From Amycolatopsis bartoniae (GTDB lineage: Bacteria; Actinomycetota; Actinomycetes; Mycobacteriales; Pseudonocardiaceae): 64,000 nucleotides of DNA. Position numbers and translations under genes: made by a program. Position 1 is the stretch's first letter. The number at the start of each line of letters is the position of its first letter. Where the stretch lies: positions 1 to 64,000 of the forward strand of contig NZ_JACHWH010000014.1 of NCBI RefSeq assembly GCF_014191255.1, in the 5' to 3' direction. The notes beneath the pieces were generated by a model that saw only the letters and a program-made list of their open reading frames with translations, was not told where the DNA came from and made no database searches. Positions 8,753 through 18,644 of the stretch are shown in pieces.

Positions 8753-10498
8753 ATGTTCGCGCGTTTCGCTGTTGTCGCCGCCGCGCTGCTCGTGTCCGCG
8801 ACGTCCGCGGTCGCTCCCGTCGCCGAGGAGCGGGCCGGCTGCGACTGGACGCAATGGGGCCAGAACGCCGCGCACACCGGGCAGCTGTGCACCGGGGGAG
8901 AGCGTGACCTGCGGTTGGTCACACACCTGGTGGTCGATCCCTTCGCGGCGCAGGAGGCCGCCGAGTCCACTTCCGGGAGCTACCTCCCGGTGCACCTTCC
9001 CGCGCCGCTCACGGATGGGGACGGGAACGTGTTCGTGGTGCGGAAGGGCGGATCGTACGTCGGCTGCGACCCGCCCGGCTCGGGCCGGCCCGCGCCCTGC
9101 GGGAACGACATCGGCAACCTGGAGCGGGAGACGTGGTCGCTGCAGGCACTGCACTGGCAGCGCGGGCAGCTGGTTCCCCAGTGGACGTTCACTTCGGACT
9201 GGAAGCCCAGCCGGATCTTCGGAAAGGAGAGCCTGTTCCAGTCCGCGATGAGCGAGGACTTCGTCTACGTGCCCGGCGCGGGCGGGACCGTCTTCCAGCT
9301 CGCCAAGAGCAGCGGCCGGGTGGTGGCGCGGATCAATCCGTTCGGTGCCACCGTCGACCCGGTGGCGTTCGCCTCCGGCGGGCTCACGCTCGACGCGCAC
9401 GGCACCCTGTTCTACGACGTGGTGAAGAGCGAGCCGACGTCGGACGGGCTGGAGGACGGGCACGGCTGGCTCGTGCGGGTCTCCCGGGACCGGAAGATCA
9501 CCACGGCCGACTACCGCACCCTCGTGCCCGGTGCGCCCCGGCCCACGGACCTGTGTTACCAGGAGTTCACGGGGCAACGGCCGTTCCCGCCGCCACCGCA
9601 ACCCGACGGCTCGCCGACACTGCCCGGGCAGCTGCCGTGCCTGTCGCAGCGTGCCGCGCTCAGTTCCGCCCCGGCGGTCGGCCCGGACGGCACCATCTTC
9701 ACCATCAGCCGGGCGCACGACGCCCGCGGCGGGCGGAACTACGGCTACGTGGTCGCACTGAACCCCGACCTCACCCTGAAATGGGCCACGTCGCTGCGGG
9801 GCATCCTCGACGACGGCTGCGGCGTGCTCGTCCCCTACGGCGACGACCCGAACGACTGCCGCCCGGGCGCGGCACCGCTCGGTGTCGACCCGTACACCAA
9901 CCTGCCGCCGGCCGCCGGTGTGGACGACAGCAGCTCGGCGTCACCGGTCGCGCTGCCCGACGGCAGCGTCGTCTACGGGACGCGCAACGTCTACAACGGA
10001 CTCCGCGGGCACCTCATGAAGTTCGACCGCACTGGCCATTACCTGGCCAACTTCGACTACGGCTGGGACATCACGCCGGGCGTGGCCCCCCACGACGGCA
10101 CGTACTCGCTGTACATCAAGAACAACGACTACTTCTCCGACGGGCCGTACGACGTCACCCGGCTCGACGCCGGCCTGGTCAAGGAGTGGTCGTACACCAA
10201 CACCGAGACCAGGACCTGCGAACGGCTTCCGGACGGCACCGTGAGCTGCGTCGACGAGGGGAACCACCCGAACGGCTTCGAATGGTGCATCAGCGCACCG
10301 GCCGTCGACCGGGACGGCACCGTCTACGGCCTGTCCCAGGACGGCAACCTCTACGTCGTCGACAGCCAGGGCCACCAGCGCGAGAAGGTGTTCCTGTCCA
10401 AGACCATCGCATCGGCCTACACGCCCGTGTCGCTCGACTCCCGCGGCCGGGTGTACGCGCAGAACAACGGCGAGCTCTACGTCCTCGGGAGTGGATGA
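8753..10498 (+). CDS. Secreted beta-propeller (PQQ-like repeat) protein
   Basis: A 581-residue protein with an N-terminal signal peptide (about residues 1-22, hydrophobic core then SATSAVA). The mature part starts with a WTQWGQNAAHTGQ segment like the opening blade of quinoprotein-type propellers. Several DGTVYGL- and DGSVVYG-type blade repeats follow, and there are about a dozen cysteines, consistent with disulfides outside the cell. I recognise no catalytic signature, so it may be an enzyme or a binding scaffold. GGGGAGGAG precedes the ATG by seven bases. Its end overlaps the next gene by 8 bases, which implies co-expression with the exported peroxidase. Confidence 0.65.
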   Translation: MFARFAVVAAALLVSATSAVAPVAEERAGCDWTQWGQNAAHTGQLCTGGERDLRLVTHLVVDPFAAQEAAESTSGSYLPVHLPAPLTDGDGNVFVVRKGGSYVGCDPPGSGRPAPCGNDIGNLERETWSLQALHWQRGQLVPQWTFTSDWKPSRIFGKESLFQSAMSEDFVYVPGAGGTVFQLAKSSGRVVARINPFGATVDPVAFASGGLTLDAHGTLFYDVVKSEPTSDGLEDGHGWLVRVSRDRKITTADYRTLVPGAPRPTDLCYQEFTGQRPFPPPPQPDGSPTLPGQLPCLSQRAALSSAPAVGPDGTIFTISRAHDARGGRNYGYVVALNPDLTLKWATSLRGILDDGCGVLVPYGDDPNDCRPGAAPLGVDPYTNLPPAAGVDDSSSASPVALPDGSVVYGTRNVYNGLRGHLMKFDRTGHYLANFDYGWDITPGVAPHDGTYSLYIKNNDYFSDGPYDVTRLDAGLVKEWSYTNTETRTCERLPDGTVSCVDEGNHPNGFEWCISAPAVDRDGTVYGLSQDGNLYVVDSQGHQREKVFLSKTIASAYTPVSLDSRGRVYAQNNGELYVLGSG

Positions 10499-11531
10499 CG
10501 TGGCCGCCGTCGACAGGCGTGCTTTCCTGCTGGCCGCCGCGGGCGTCGCGGGACTCGCCGGTTGCACGGCGAGTCCCGCGACGCCCGCCGTGCCCAGGCC
10601 CCGGGTGGTGGACCACCAGCCCGGCGTGGTGACCCCGCCGGCGGCCGAGACCGGGTTCGTGGCGTTCGACGCGGTGGCACGGGACAGGGCAGGGCTCGCC
10701 GAAGCCCTCCGCGCGCTGAGTGCACCGGTGGCCGGGTCGTCCGTGACGATCGCCGCGGGGGCCTCGCTCTTCGACGGCAGGTTCGGCGTCGAGCGCCCGC
10801 GACGGCTGACCCCGATGCCGTCCTTCCCGGGCGACGTGCTGGATCCCCGGTGGTGCCACGGTGACCTGCTCGTCCAGGTCGGTGCGGACACCCGGGAGCG
10901 ACTGGAGGCGGTGCTGGCCAGGCGGTTCCCGAACCTCACCCCGCGGTGGCGGCTGGCCGGTACGCACGGGCAACGCAACCTGCTCGGTTTCGCGGAAGGC
11001 GCGGGAAACCCGGACGCGACGAACACCGCGCTGATGGACCGGTGCGTGTGGGTTCAGCCGGGCGACGACGAACCGGCTTGGTGCACCGGTGGCACGTACC
11101 AGGTCGTGCGGCTGATCCGGGTGGCCGTGGCGGCCTGGAACGCGGAGCCGGCCGGAGTCCAGGAGCGGGTCATCGGGCGGCACAAGGACACCGGAGCGCC
11201 GCTCGGCGAGTCCATTGAGGACGATGGGTTCCTCTTTGCGGCCGACCCCGGCGGCGAGGTCGTCCCACTCGACGCCCACATCCGCCGCGCCTATCCGCAC
11301 ACCGGAGGGGAACGCCGGATCCTGCGCCATGGTCACTCCTACCGCCGGACCGGCACGGACACGGGCCAGATCTTCGTCTGTTTCCAGCGTGACGTGGAGC
11401 TCGGCTTCGCCACGGTCCAGCGCAGGCTCGCCGGTGAGGCGCTTCAGAAGTACCTGCTGCCGTTCGGCGGTGGCTACTACTTCGTGCTGCCCGGCGGAGG
11501 CGGCTTCGCCGGCGAGGTCATGCTGGCGTGA
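10491..11531 (+). CDS. Exported DyP-type heme peroxidase with altered signature
   Basis: A 346-residue Dyp-type peroxidase of the EfeB class. The N-terminus has a Tat-like start (DRRAFLLAAAG) and a lipobox LAGC, so it is probably an exported lipoprotein. The proximal heme histidine motif DAHIRRAYP is present and the C-terminal VCFQRD and GGGYYFVLPG segments are normal. The distal GXXDG motif reads GFAEGAGNP, with Glu where Asp is almost invariant. The usual RRGY segment is RHGH. These changes may alter peroxidase activity. The GTG at 10491 overlaps the previous gene. A role in oxidative tailoring outside the cell is possible, but members are also common as stand-alone enzymes. Confidence 0.8.
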   Translation: MDDVAAVDRRAFLLAAAGVAGLAGCTASPATPAVPRPRVVDHQPGVVTPPAAETGFVAFDAVARDRAGLAEALRALSAPVAGSSVTIAAGASLFDGRFGVERPRRLTPMPSFPGDVLDPRWCHGDLLVQVGADTRERLEAVLARRFPNLTPRWRLAGTHGQRNLLGFAEGAGNPDATNTALMDRCVWVQPGDDEPAWCTGGTYQVVRLIRVAVAAWNAEPAGVQERVIGRHKDTGAPLGESIEDDGFLFAADPGGEVVPLDAHIRRAYPHTGGERRILRHGHSYRRTGTDTGQIFVCFQRDVELGFATVQRRLAGEALQKYLLPFGGGYYFVLPGGGGFAGEVMLA

Positions 11532-11568
11532 CGTGTTTGGACTGCACCGTTCGCGGCCCCTTGCTTGC

Positions 11569-11580
11569 TAGGCTGGATTC
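11569..11580 (+). promoter_or_regulatory. Possible -10 element of a leaderless transcript
   Basis: TAGGCT at 11569-11574 lies seven bases before the A of the ATG at 11581, and no Shine-Dalgarno sequence precedes that ATG. This fits a leaderless mRNA, common in actinomycetes. No convincing -35 box is at the right distance. A TTGGAC at 11537 is too far away. Confidence 0.3.
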
Positions 11581-12654
11581 ATGTCGAGACAATGGCAGCT
11601 CCTGGCCCTCGAGTTCGACCAGATCCGGGATCTTCGGACCGACGAGGAAATCGCGGAAAGTCTCGCCCAGGAGAATCCGCTGTGGCTGCGGATCTCGAAC
11701 TTCTTCCAGCGGCATCTGTCGGTGTTGCGGCACCTGCCGCCGGGGCAGCTCGTGTTGTGGAAACTGGAGCACTGGGGCAACAGCACGACGTACGACCGGG
11801 TGCCGACGTCTCCCGGTACGCAGCCGATGTCCTACACCAAGGAACTGCTGGACCTCGGGCACCGGATACATCCGTACACGTTCACGGAACGGAATCGCCT
11901 GCTGCTGCACGAGGACATTCCGCTGCTCTGCGACCTCGACGTCGGTCTCGTTCCCATAGCCCAGAAAACGCCGGCCGAAGACGCGTCCGGCGCCACGCTG
12001 CGGGCTCGCCTGAACCTCGGTCCCTCGGACACGCTGCTGGGCGCGGGGGGCATGCTGCACCCGGCCAAGGGCATCGACGAGATCGCCGTGTGGTTCCTCC
12101 GCACCGTGCGCGATCCGGGCACGCATCTCTTCTGCTGTGTCATCCCCAGCGAACCCGGCCTGACCGAGGACGTCGTCCGGCGGCGCTGGGAGCGGGCGGC
12201 CGGGGTGGAGACGTCCGACCGGATCCACATCCACGTCGGCCGGTACCGCCAGTGGGAGTGGATGTGTTCCTTCTACCAGGCGATCGACGTCATGCTGGTG
12301 AACTCGGTCAGCGATTCCTGGGGACGCATGCTTTCCGAAGCCGTCGGGCTCGGCGTGCCCACTCTCACCCGGCGAGCCGAATGCGCCACGAACGACATCT
12401 TCCCCGATCTCGTTTTCGTGGACGACTTCGAGAGCCTTTCGCGCGAGGATTTCCGCGTCCTCGTCGACGAGGCACGCGATCGCGCGCCGCGTCTCGCGCG
12501 CTACGCCGACACGCACTACGCGGCGCCCTTGGTGGAGGAGAAGTTCCTCGAAATGCTCCGGGCGTGGACGCCGCCGGAGCGGTTGCCCGAGTTCGACCGG
12601 CTGGCGCGGCAGCCGGAGCAGCGCCGACTCGTCAGGTCGATGCTCGACCGCTGA
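11581..12654 (+). CDS. GT4-like glycosyltransferase
   Basis: A 357-residue protein with a GT-B fold feel. The C-terminal half has GAGGMLHPAKGIDEIA and VNSVSDSWGRMLSEAVGLGVPTL, which resemble the nucleotide-sugar-binding region of GT4 enzymes (GRL..KG and E..A.G.P patterns). The N-terminal half, rich in Trp and His, is not one I recognise. No signal peptide or membrane helix is visible, so it acts in the cytoplasm. The substrate is unknown. It stands between exported proteins and a second GT39 gene, so transfer of a sugar to the glycopeptide or to a lipid carrier is plausible. The start was chosen because of the upstream -10-like TAGGCT; no ribosome-binding site is seen. Confidence 0.55.
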   Translation: MSRQWQLLALEFDQIRDLRTDEEIAESLAQENPLWLRISNFFQRHLSVLRHLPPGQLVLWKLEHWGNSTTYDRVPTSPGTQPMSYTKELLDLGHRIHPYTFTERNRLLLHEDIPLLCDLDVGLVPIAQKTPAEDASGATLRARLNLGPSDTLLGAGGMLHPAKGIDEIAVWFLRTVRDPGTHLFCCVIPSEPGLTEDVVRRRWERAAGVETSDRIHIHVGRYRQWEWMCSFYQAIDVMLVNSVSDSWGRMLSEAVGLGVPTLTRRAECATNDIFPDLVFVDDFESLSREDFRVLVDEARDRAPRLARYADTHYAAPLVEEKFLEMLRAWTPPERLPEFDRLARQPEQRRLVRSMLDR

Positions 12655-12692
12655 AACCGTCTTCCCCGCCGTAGCACGCCCGGAGGTGCCGA

Positions 12693-14363
12693 GTGTCCGA
12701 AGTGCTCGCTGATCTTCCGTCGCCGTCCCGGGACCCCCTCCCCGAACGCGGGTCCCCCCGCTGGGCGGTGTGGCGTTCCCCGGCGGACCAGCCGCGGTGG
12801 GCCCGGCCGGTGCTGCTGGGCATCGCGGCGGTCGCGCTGGTGCTCTACGCCTGGAACCTGCCCCGGCTCAGCTTCCCCGCGATGCTGTACTCGAACGTCG
12901 CCAACAGCATGGCCGAGAGCTGGAAAGCGTTCTTCTACGGCACCGTGGATCCGCAGGCGACATACGCACTCGACAAGCTGGCCGGGGCGTTCGTGCCGCA
13001 GGCCATCTCGGTCCGGATCTTCGGCCTGCACCCGTGGTCGCTGGCGCTGCCGCAGGTGATCTGGGGCGTGCTCTCGGTGCTGGTGCTGTACCGGGTCGTG
13101 CGGCGGTGGGCGGGCGTGGTGCCCGGTCTGCTGGCCGCCGGCATCTTCGCCCTCACCCCCGTCGCCGCGTCGATGTTCGGCCACACCATGGCCGACGGCG
13201 CGCTGGTGCTGTGCCTGGTGCTGGCCGCCGACGCGTACCAGCGGGCCGTCCTGGAGGGACGGCTGCGGTCGCTGGTGTGGGCCGGGGTGTGGGTCGGGGT
13301 GGGGTTCCAGACCAAGATGCTGCAGGCGTGGATGATCCTGCCCGCGCTGGCGGCCGGCTACCTGCTGACCGCGCCGATCGGGCTGCGCCGCCGGCTGAAG
13401 CACCTGGCGGTCGCGGGGGTGGTGATGCTGGCGGTGTCGTTGTCGTGGGTCGCGCTCTACACCTTCACCCCCGCCGGTGAGCGGCCCCACATCAGTGGCA
13501 GCACGAACGACAGCGCCGCCGCGATGGTGTTCGGGTACAACGGGCTCTCGCGGGTGGGCATCGACCTGCCCGGCGCCGAGAAGTTCACCGGCCCGAGGGC
13601 CGACCCGACCATGCCGACCCTGCTCGACATCCACCCCGCCATGGACGGAAATCCGTGGCAGGACCCGACGAAGGTGGAGACCAGGGAGAACCCGAGGGGC
13701 TGGAACAAGCTGTTCGACGGCTACTTCGGCGTCGGGGTCGGCTGGCTGTACCCGCTCGCGTTGCTGGCCCTCGTCTGGGGGCTGTGGCGGTGGCGCCGGG
13801 CCGACCGTGCCGATCCGGTGCGCGGCGGGGTGCTCATGTGGGGGGTGTGGCTGCTGACCTTCGTCTTCGTGTTCAGCGTGGCCACTGTCCCGCACACGGC
13901 GTACGTGGCGTCGCTCGCGCCGGCGGTCGCCGCCCTGTCCGGCTTCGGCATCGTGCTGTCGTGGCGGGCGTTCCGGCGCGGCGGCAGGCAGGCGTGGCTG
14001 TTGCCGGCCGCGATCGCGGCCGAGCTGGCCTGGACGGCCTGGCTGTGGTCCGACTTCCCGCACTTCCTGCCGTGGCTGCTGTGGGGCGCGCTCGCGCTCG
14101 GTGCGGCCGCCCTCGTCGTGCTGGTGCTGGTGCGAGCGGGCCGGAACGCCCCCGCCGCACTGGTCACGGCCGCGCTCACCGCCGGTGTCGCGGCCATGCT
14201 GGTCGCGCCCGCCACGTACGCCGTCTCCGTGCTCGACCCGGACTACTCCGGCAATTCCGTCGACGCCAACGCCGGGCCGGCGTCCGGCAAGGGGCAAACC
14301 GTTCCGGTGTCAGGGAAAACGCCGGTGAGACCGGCGCCGGGCAAACCAGGCGCGGGCGGCTGA
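12693..14363 (+). CDS. GT39/ArnT-like polyprenyl-phosphate sugar transferase
   Basis: A 556-residue membrane protein with about ten predicted helices. It belongs to the protein-mannosyltransferase/ArnT superfamily, which transfers sugar from a polyprenyl phosphate donor on the outer face of the membrane. It shares segment order with the C-terminal part of the 3111-6368 fusion: helix, YAWN, extracytoplasmic loop with SNVANSMAESW, then a DKLAG segment, ALPQVIWG and FQTKMLQAWMI. The usual DKPP is DKLA here, so the second Lys-adjacent Pro is lost. The GTG at 12693 has GGAGG six bases upstream. A teicoplanin-type mannosyl transfer is the nearest known precedent. A GC-rich hairpin follows the stop. 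Confidence 0.75.
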   Translation: MSEVLADLPSPSRDPLPERGSPRWAVWRSPADQPRWARPVLLGIAAVALVLYAWNLPRLSFPAMLYSNVANSMAESWKAFFYGTVDPQATYALDKLAGAFVPQAISVRIFGLHPWSLALPQVIWGVLSVLVLYRVVRRWAGVVPGLLAAGIFALTPVAASMFGHTMADGALVLCLVLAADAYQRAVLEGRLRSLVWAGVWVGVGFQTKMLQAWMILPALAAGYLLTAPIGLRRRLKHLAVAGVVMLAVSLSWVALYTFTPAGERPHISGSTNDSAAAMVFGYNGLSRVGIDLPGAEKFTGPRADPTMPTLLDIHPAMDGNPWQDPTKVETRENPRGWNKLFDGYFGVGVGWLYPLALLALVWGLWRWRRADRADPVRGGVLMWGVWLLTFVFVFSVATVPHTAYVASLAPAVAALSGFGIVLSWRAFRRGGRQAWLLPAAIAAELAWTAWLWSDFPHFLPWLLWGALALGAAALVVLVLVRAGRNAPAALVTAALTAGVAAMLVAPATYAVSVLDPDYSGNSVDANAGPASGKGQTVPVSGKTPVRPAPGKPGAGG

Positions 14364-14380
14364 TCCGCAGTTGCCCGCCG

Positions 14381-14413
14381 CACCACCGCCCGGCCTGCCG
14401 CCGGGCGGTGGTG
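14381..14413. terminator. Bidirectional hairpin terminator
   Basis: A perfect 13-bp stem (CACCACCGCCCGG with CCGGGCGGTGGTG) closes a 7-base loop between two convergent genes. It has no long T-run, as is usual in high-GC actinomycetes. Confidence 0.7.
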
Positions 14414-14420
14414 CCGCGTG

Positions 14421-15707
14421 TCAGGGGAGGCGCGCCGTGATGAGCGCGGCGAGCCGGGCGACGCCCTCCTCGATCAGCTCCGGCGTGAGCAGGCTGATCG
14501 ACAGCCGGAGCTGGTGGAACCCGTCCTTGCCGCCGTAGAAGTGGTGCATCGGGGTGAACAGCACGCCGTGGTCGCGGGCGGAGTGCTCCAGCAGCGCGTC
14601 GTCGACGGCGAACGGCACGGTGACCGTGATGAAGAACCCGCCCGTCGGGGTGTTCCAGGAGACTCCGGGGCACCCGCCGAGCCGCCGCCCGAGTGCGGCG
14701 AGCGTGAGGTGGAGGTTGCGCTGGTAGATCGCGGTCTCCCGGGCGTTGGCCCTGGTCAGGCTGAAGTCGTTGAGGAGGAGCTTGCCGGCGATCACCGCCT
14801 GCGCGATGGGGGAGGTGTTCACCGTGAGCATGCCCTTGAGCTTCGACAGCTGGTCGGCGAGCAGCCCGCCCCCGGCCACGGGCTGGTCCGCCACGACGTA
14901 GCCGACCCGGGCACCGGGCATGCCGGTCTTGGCGAAGGAGCCGAAGTAGAGCACGCTCGCCGACTGGTCGAGCGCCTTCAGCGTGGGCAGGCGTTCCGTC
15001 CCGAAGAGCCCGTACGCGTTGTCCTCCAGCAGCAGGATGCCGTTCTCCGCGGCGACTTCGAGGAGCCGGTGGCGGGCGGGCAGGTCCATGCTCGTGCCGG
15101 TGGGGTTGGCGAAGTTCGGGGTCACGTAACAGGCCCGCACCCGCTTGCCCTGCTCGTCGGCGCGTTTCAGTTGCAGGACCAGGTCTTCGGGGTCGATGCC
15201 GTGCTCGGTCGACCGGACCGGCCAGACGGGGGTGTCGGTGAGCAGCGCCGCCCCGGTCAGGCCGACGTAGGTGGGGGCGGGGGCGAGCAGCACGTCCCGC
15301 TCGTCGGCCCGCAGCGTGCGCAGCGCCAGGAACATGGCCTCCTGGCAGCCCACGGTGACCACCACGGACTCGGGCGCGACGTCGATGTGCTCGTCCTCGG
15401 CGAGGTTGCGGGCGACGAGATCCGTGATGACACCCTTCGTGGTGCCGTACTGGAAGAGCGTGCGGGTGACCGCGGCCTCGTCCATTCCCCGGTCCCGGCG
15501 CAGGTGCTCGCAGTAGGCGTCGAGGTATTCGTGGATGAGCCGGATGTCGAAGAATTCTTCGTACGGCCGGCCGGCCGCCATGGAAATGGCGAGCGGATAG
15601 GTTTCGACCAACTCGTTCAGCAAATTCATCGACGCGATGGCCGGATCGGTGAGTGACCCGTGGAGCGTTTCCGCGCTCAGGGAGCTGGACAGGACGTCAG
15701 GATCCAT
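14421..15707 (-). CDS. hpgT: 4-Hydroxyphenylglycine aminotransferase HpgT
   Basis: PLP-dependent class I/II aminotransferase that converts 4-hydroxyphenylglyoxylate to L-4-hydroxyphenylglycine (and can act on the 3,5-dihydroxy analogue). The 428-residue product has the substrate-region YVTPNFANPTGT, the PLP-binding DNAYG and the Schiff-base lysine in SFAKTGMPGARVG. It is divergent from hmaS, with a 140-base shared control region, and convergent with the GT39 gene. In most glycopeptide clusters hmaS, hmo and hpgT lie together; here hpgT is inverted and hmo is only a scar. Confidence 0.9.
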   Translation of the reverse strand: MDPDVLSSSLSAETLHGSLTDPAIASMNLLNELVETYPLAISMAAGRPYEEFFDIRLIHEYLDAYCEHLRRDRGMDEAAVTRTLFQYGTTKGVITDLVARNLAEDEHIDVAPESVVVTVGCQEAMFLALRTLRADERDVLLAPAPTYVGLTGAALLTDTPVWPVRSTEHGIDPEDLVLQLKRADEQGKRVRACYVTPNFANPTGTSMDLPARHRLLEVAAENGILLLEDNAYGLFGTERLPTLKALDQSASVLYFGSFAKTGMPGARVGYVVADQPVAGGGLLADQLSKLKGMLTVNTSPIAQAVIAGKLLLNDFSLTRANARETAIYQRNLHLTLAALGRRLGGCPGVSWNTPTGGFFITVTVPFAVDDALLEHSARDHGVLFTPMHHFYGGKDGFHQLRLSISLLTPELIEEGVARLAALITARLP

Positions 15708-16915
<1,208 letters not shown>

Positions 16916-16925
16916 TCGACAGCGG

Positions 16926-16956
16926 CGGCCTCCGTGGTGTCCAACCACGGAGGCCG
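16926..16956 (+). terminator. Hairpin after hmaS
   Basis: A perfect 13-bp inverted repeat (CGGCCTCCGTGGT with ACCACGGAGGCCG) closes a 5-base loop, 11 bases after the hmaS stop. It may end or attenuate hmaS transcription. It overlaps the hmo remnant. Confidence 0.55.
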
Positions 16957-16966
16957 TCAGTTGGAC
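16939..16966. promoter_or_regulatory. GTCCAA-N16-TTGGAC operator-like site
   Basis: Two inverted hexamers, GTCCAA at 16939 and TTGGAC at 16961, are separated by 16 bases. From memory, StrR-like glycopeptide regulators (Bbr of balhimycin) bind a GTCCAR-N14-TTGGAC type site, so this is close but with a longer spacer. No Bbr-like gene is in the window. Confidence 0.35.
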
Positions 16967-17045
16967 GGTGCCGCACCCGGGCGGCACGCGGCGACCGATA
17001 GGAGATCGACATGTCAGGCAGATCGGGTTCTGGAAGGGGTTGCCG

Positions 17046-18644
17046 GTGTTGTCGCGCCTGAGAAAAGTGCTCGCGGCCGGGGCCGTCGTCGTCCTGGCGG
17101 CCACGCTGGCGAGCAGTGCTTCGGCCGCGGAACCGGCCGCGCAATGGTTCACCGGCAACGGTGACTGGGCCACGTGGCAGAAGGATCTCGCCGGTTCGCG
17201 GTTCGCCTCGGCCGAGCACCGCATCAACCCCGGCAACGTCGGGAACCTGAAGCTGAAGTGGGCGTTCGTCTATCCGCAGGTCGGCGCGATGGCGCGCAGC
17301 GAGCCCGCGGTCGTCGGCGACACGGTCTACTTCGGTGGCACGGACGGGAAGTTCTACGCCCGCGACGCCCGGACCGGCGCCGCGAAGTGGGAGTTCGACC
17401 TGACGACCGTCAACCCCGACACGCGCCCGGTCGTGTGGGACGCGCCGGCGGTGTCCGACGGCAAGGTCTTCTTCGGCGACGCGGCTGGCTACTTCTACGC
17501 GCTCGACGTCCGCACCGGTGCGCTGCGGTGGTCGGCCCGCATCGACACGACCCCGTACGCCGGCGTCACCAGCTCGCCGATAGTCTACAATGGACGTGTC
17601 TACGTCGGTGTGTCCAGTACCGAGAACATCGTCGACCGGGACTACCCGTGCTGCACGTTCCGCGGCCACCTCGACTCGCTCGACGTGAACACCGGTGAGC
17701 TGAAATGGCGGTACTACACGGTGCCGCAGCCGCAGTTGACCGGGACTTGGCCGAGTGGCGCGGCGAAGTACGAGCCGTCGGGTGCCGGGGTGTGGAGTTC
17801 GCCGGTGATCGATCCGCGGACCGGCACCCTCTACGTCGGCACCGGCCAGAACTACACCGGCAGCGGCGGCGACTTCGACACCCTGCTGGCCCTGGACGCG
17901 CGCAGCGGCGCGGTGCGGTGGAAGAACCAGGTGACCCACGCCGACACGTGGCGGACCGAATGCACCCAGCCGAATCCCGACGGCTACTGCCCGGGCCTCG
18001 CCGACGGCACCGCGCTGGACTACGACATCGGCGCGACCCCGAACATCTTCCGCGTCGGTGACCGCACGCTGGTCGGTGTCGGCCAGAAGTCGGGCGTCTA
18101 CCACGTGTTCGACGCGCGCACCGGCGAGGTCGTGTGGCGCCGCCAGCTCGGCGTGCCGGAGGGGCCCGGCGGTGGCGGCGACATGGGCATCCTGTGGGGT
18201 TCCAGCTACGACGGCCAACGGCTGTACATCTCCACGTACCAGGCCAAGCCGGGGACGCTGTTCGCGGTGAACCCGGTCAACGGCGACGTGTTGTGGCAGA
18301 CCCCGAACCCGGCGGACGGCTGCACCACCGGTGGCGCGGCACAGTATCCCGGCGTCTGCTCCCTGTCAGAGGGAGCGGCCGCGACCAGCAGTCCCGGCCT
18401 CGTCTGGGAGGGTTCGAGCGACGGCAAGCTGCGGGCGTACGACTCCGCGACGGGTCGCGTGCTGTGGACGTACGACACGATCCAGACCTTCACCGGCGTC
18501 AACGGGGTCGAGGGCATGGGCAGCACGATCTCCGGAACCGGCGGTGGCGCGGTCGTCTCCCACGGGATGGTCTACGTGCAGTCGGGTTACCTCCCCGGAT
18601 ACGGGATGGGACAGCGGCGCGTGCTGCTGGCGTTCGGCCTGTGA
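17046..18644 (+). CDS. Secreted quinoprotein-type dehydrogenase (PVA dehydrogenase-like), copy 1
   Basis: A 532-residue exported protein with a signal peptide (SRLRKVLAAG then ATLASSASA). The mature chain is an eight-bladed PQQ-type propeller, starting WATWQKDLAGSRF, with blade repeats such as GKFYARDARTGAAKWEF. It has adjacent cysteines in YPCCTFRGHLD; a vicinal disulfide of this kind sits over PQQ in known quinoprotein alcohol dehydrogenases. There is no CXXCH cytochrome domain. Such enzymes oxidise alcohols, often secondary ones. GTG at 17046 follows GGAAGGGG. It occupies the position of hmo after hmaS, which raises the question whether it oxidises 4-hydroxymandelate. Its exported nature argues against a cytosolic pathway role. 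Confidence 0.7.
   Translation: MLSRLRKVLAAGAVVVLAATLASSASAAEPAAQWFTGNGDWATWQKDLAGSRFASAEHRINPGNVGNLKLKWAFVYPQVGAMARSEPAVVGDTVYFGGTDGKFYARDARTGAAKWEFDLTTVNPDTRPVVWDAPAVSDGKVFFGDAAGYFYALDVRTGALRWSARIDTTPYAGVTSSPIVYNGRVYVGVSSTENIVDRDYPCCTFRGHLDSLDVNTGELKWRYYTVPQPQLTGTWPSGAAKYEPSGAGVWSSPVIDPRTGTLYVGTGQNYTGSGGDFDTLLALDARSGAVRWKNQVTHADTWRTECTQPNPDGYCPGLADGTALDYDIGATPNIFRVGDRTLVGVGQKSGVYHVFDARTGEVVWRRQLGVPEGPGGGGDMGILWGSSYDGQRLYISTYQAKPGTLFAVNPVNGDVLWQTPNPADGCTTGGAAQYPGVCSLSEGAAATSSPGLVWEGSSDGKLRAYDSATGRVLWTYDTIQTFTGVNGVEGMGSTISGTGGGAVVSHGMVYVQSGYLPGYGMGQRRVLLAFGL

Larger units (their letters stand above)
16916..17018 (+). pseudogene. hmo: Remnant of hmo (FMN 2-hydroxyacid oxidase)
   Basis: In the frame directly after the hmaS stop, positions 16934-16972 read VVSNHGGRQLDGA, followed by APG. 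SNHGGRQ is the active-site signature of FMN-dependent 2-hydroxyacid oxidases, including 4-hydroxymandelate oxidase Hmo, which in relatives is encoded directly next to hmaS. The similarity covers only about 16 codons. The preceding residues (STAAA) and following ones do not continue the protein. I read it as the scar of an internal deletion that removed hmo. The same bases form a perfect hairpin, so a chance match cannot be fully excluded, but an 11-residue run of an active-site motif in the expected place is unlikely to be accidental. Confidence 0.6.
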
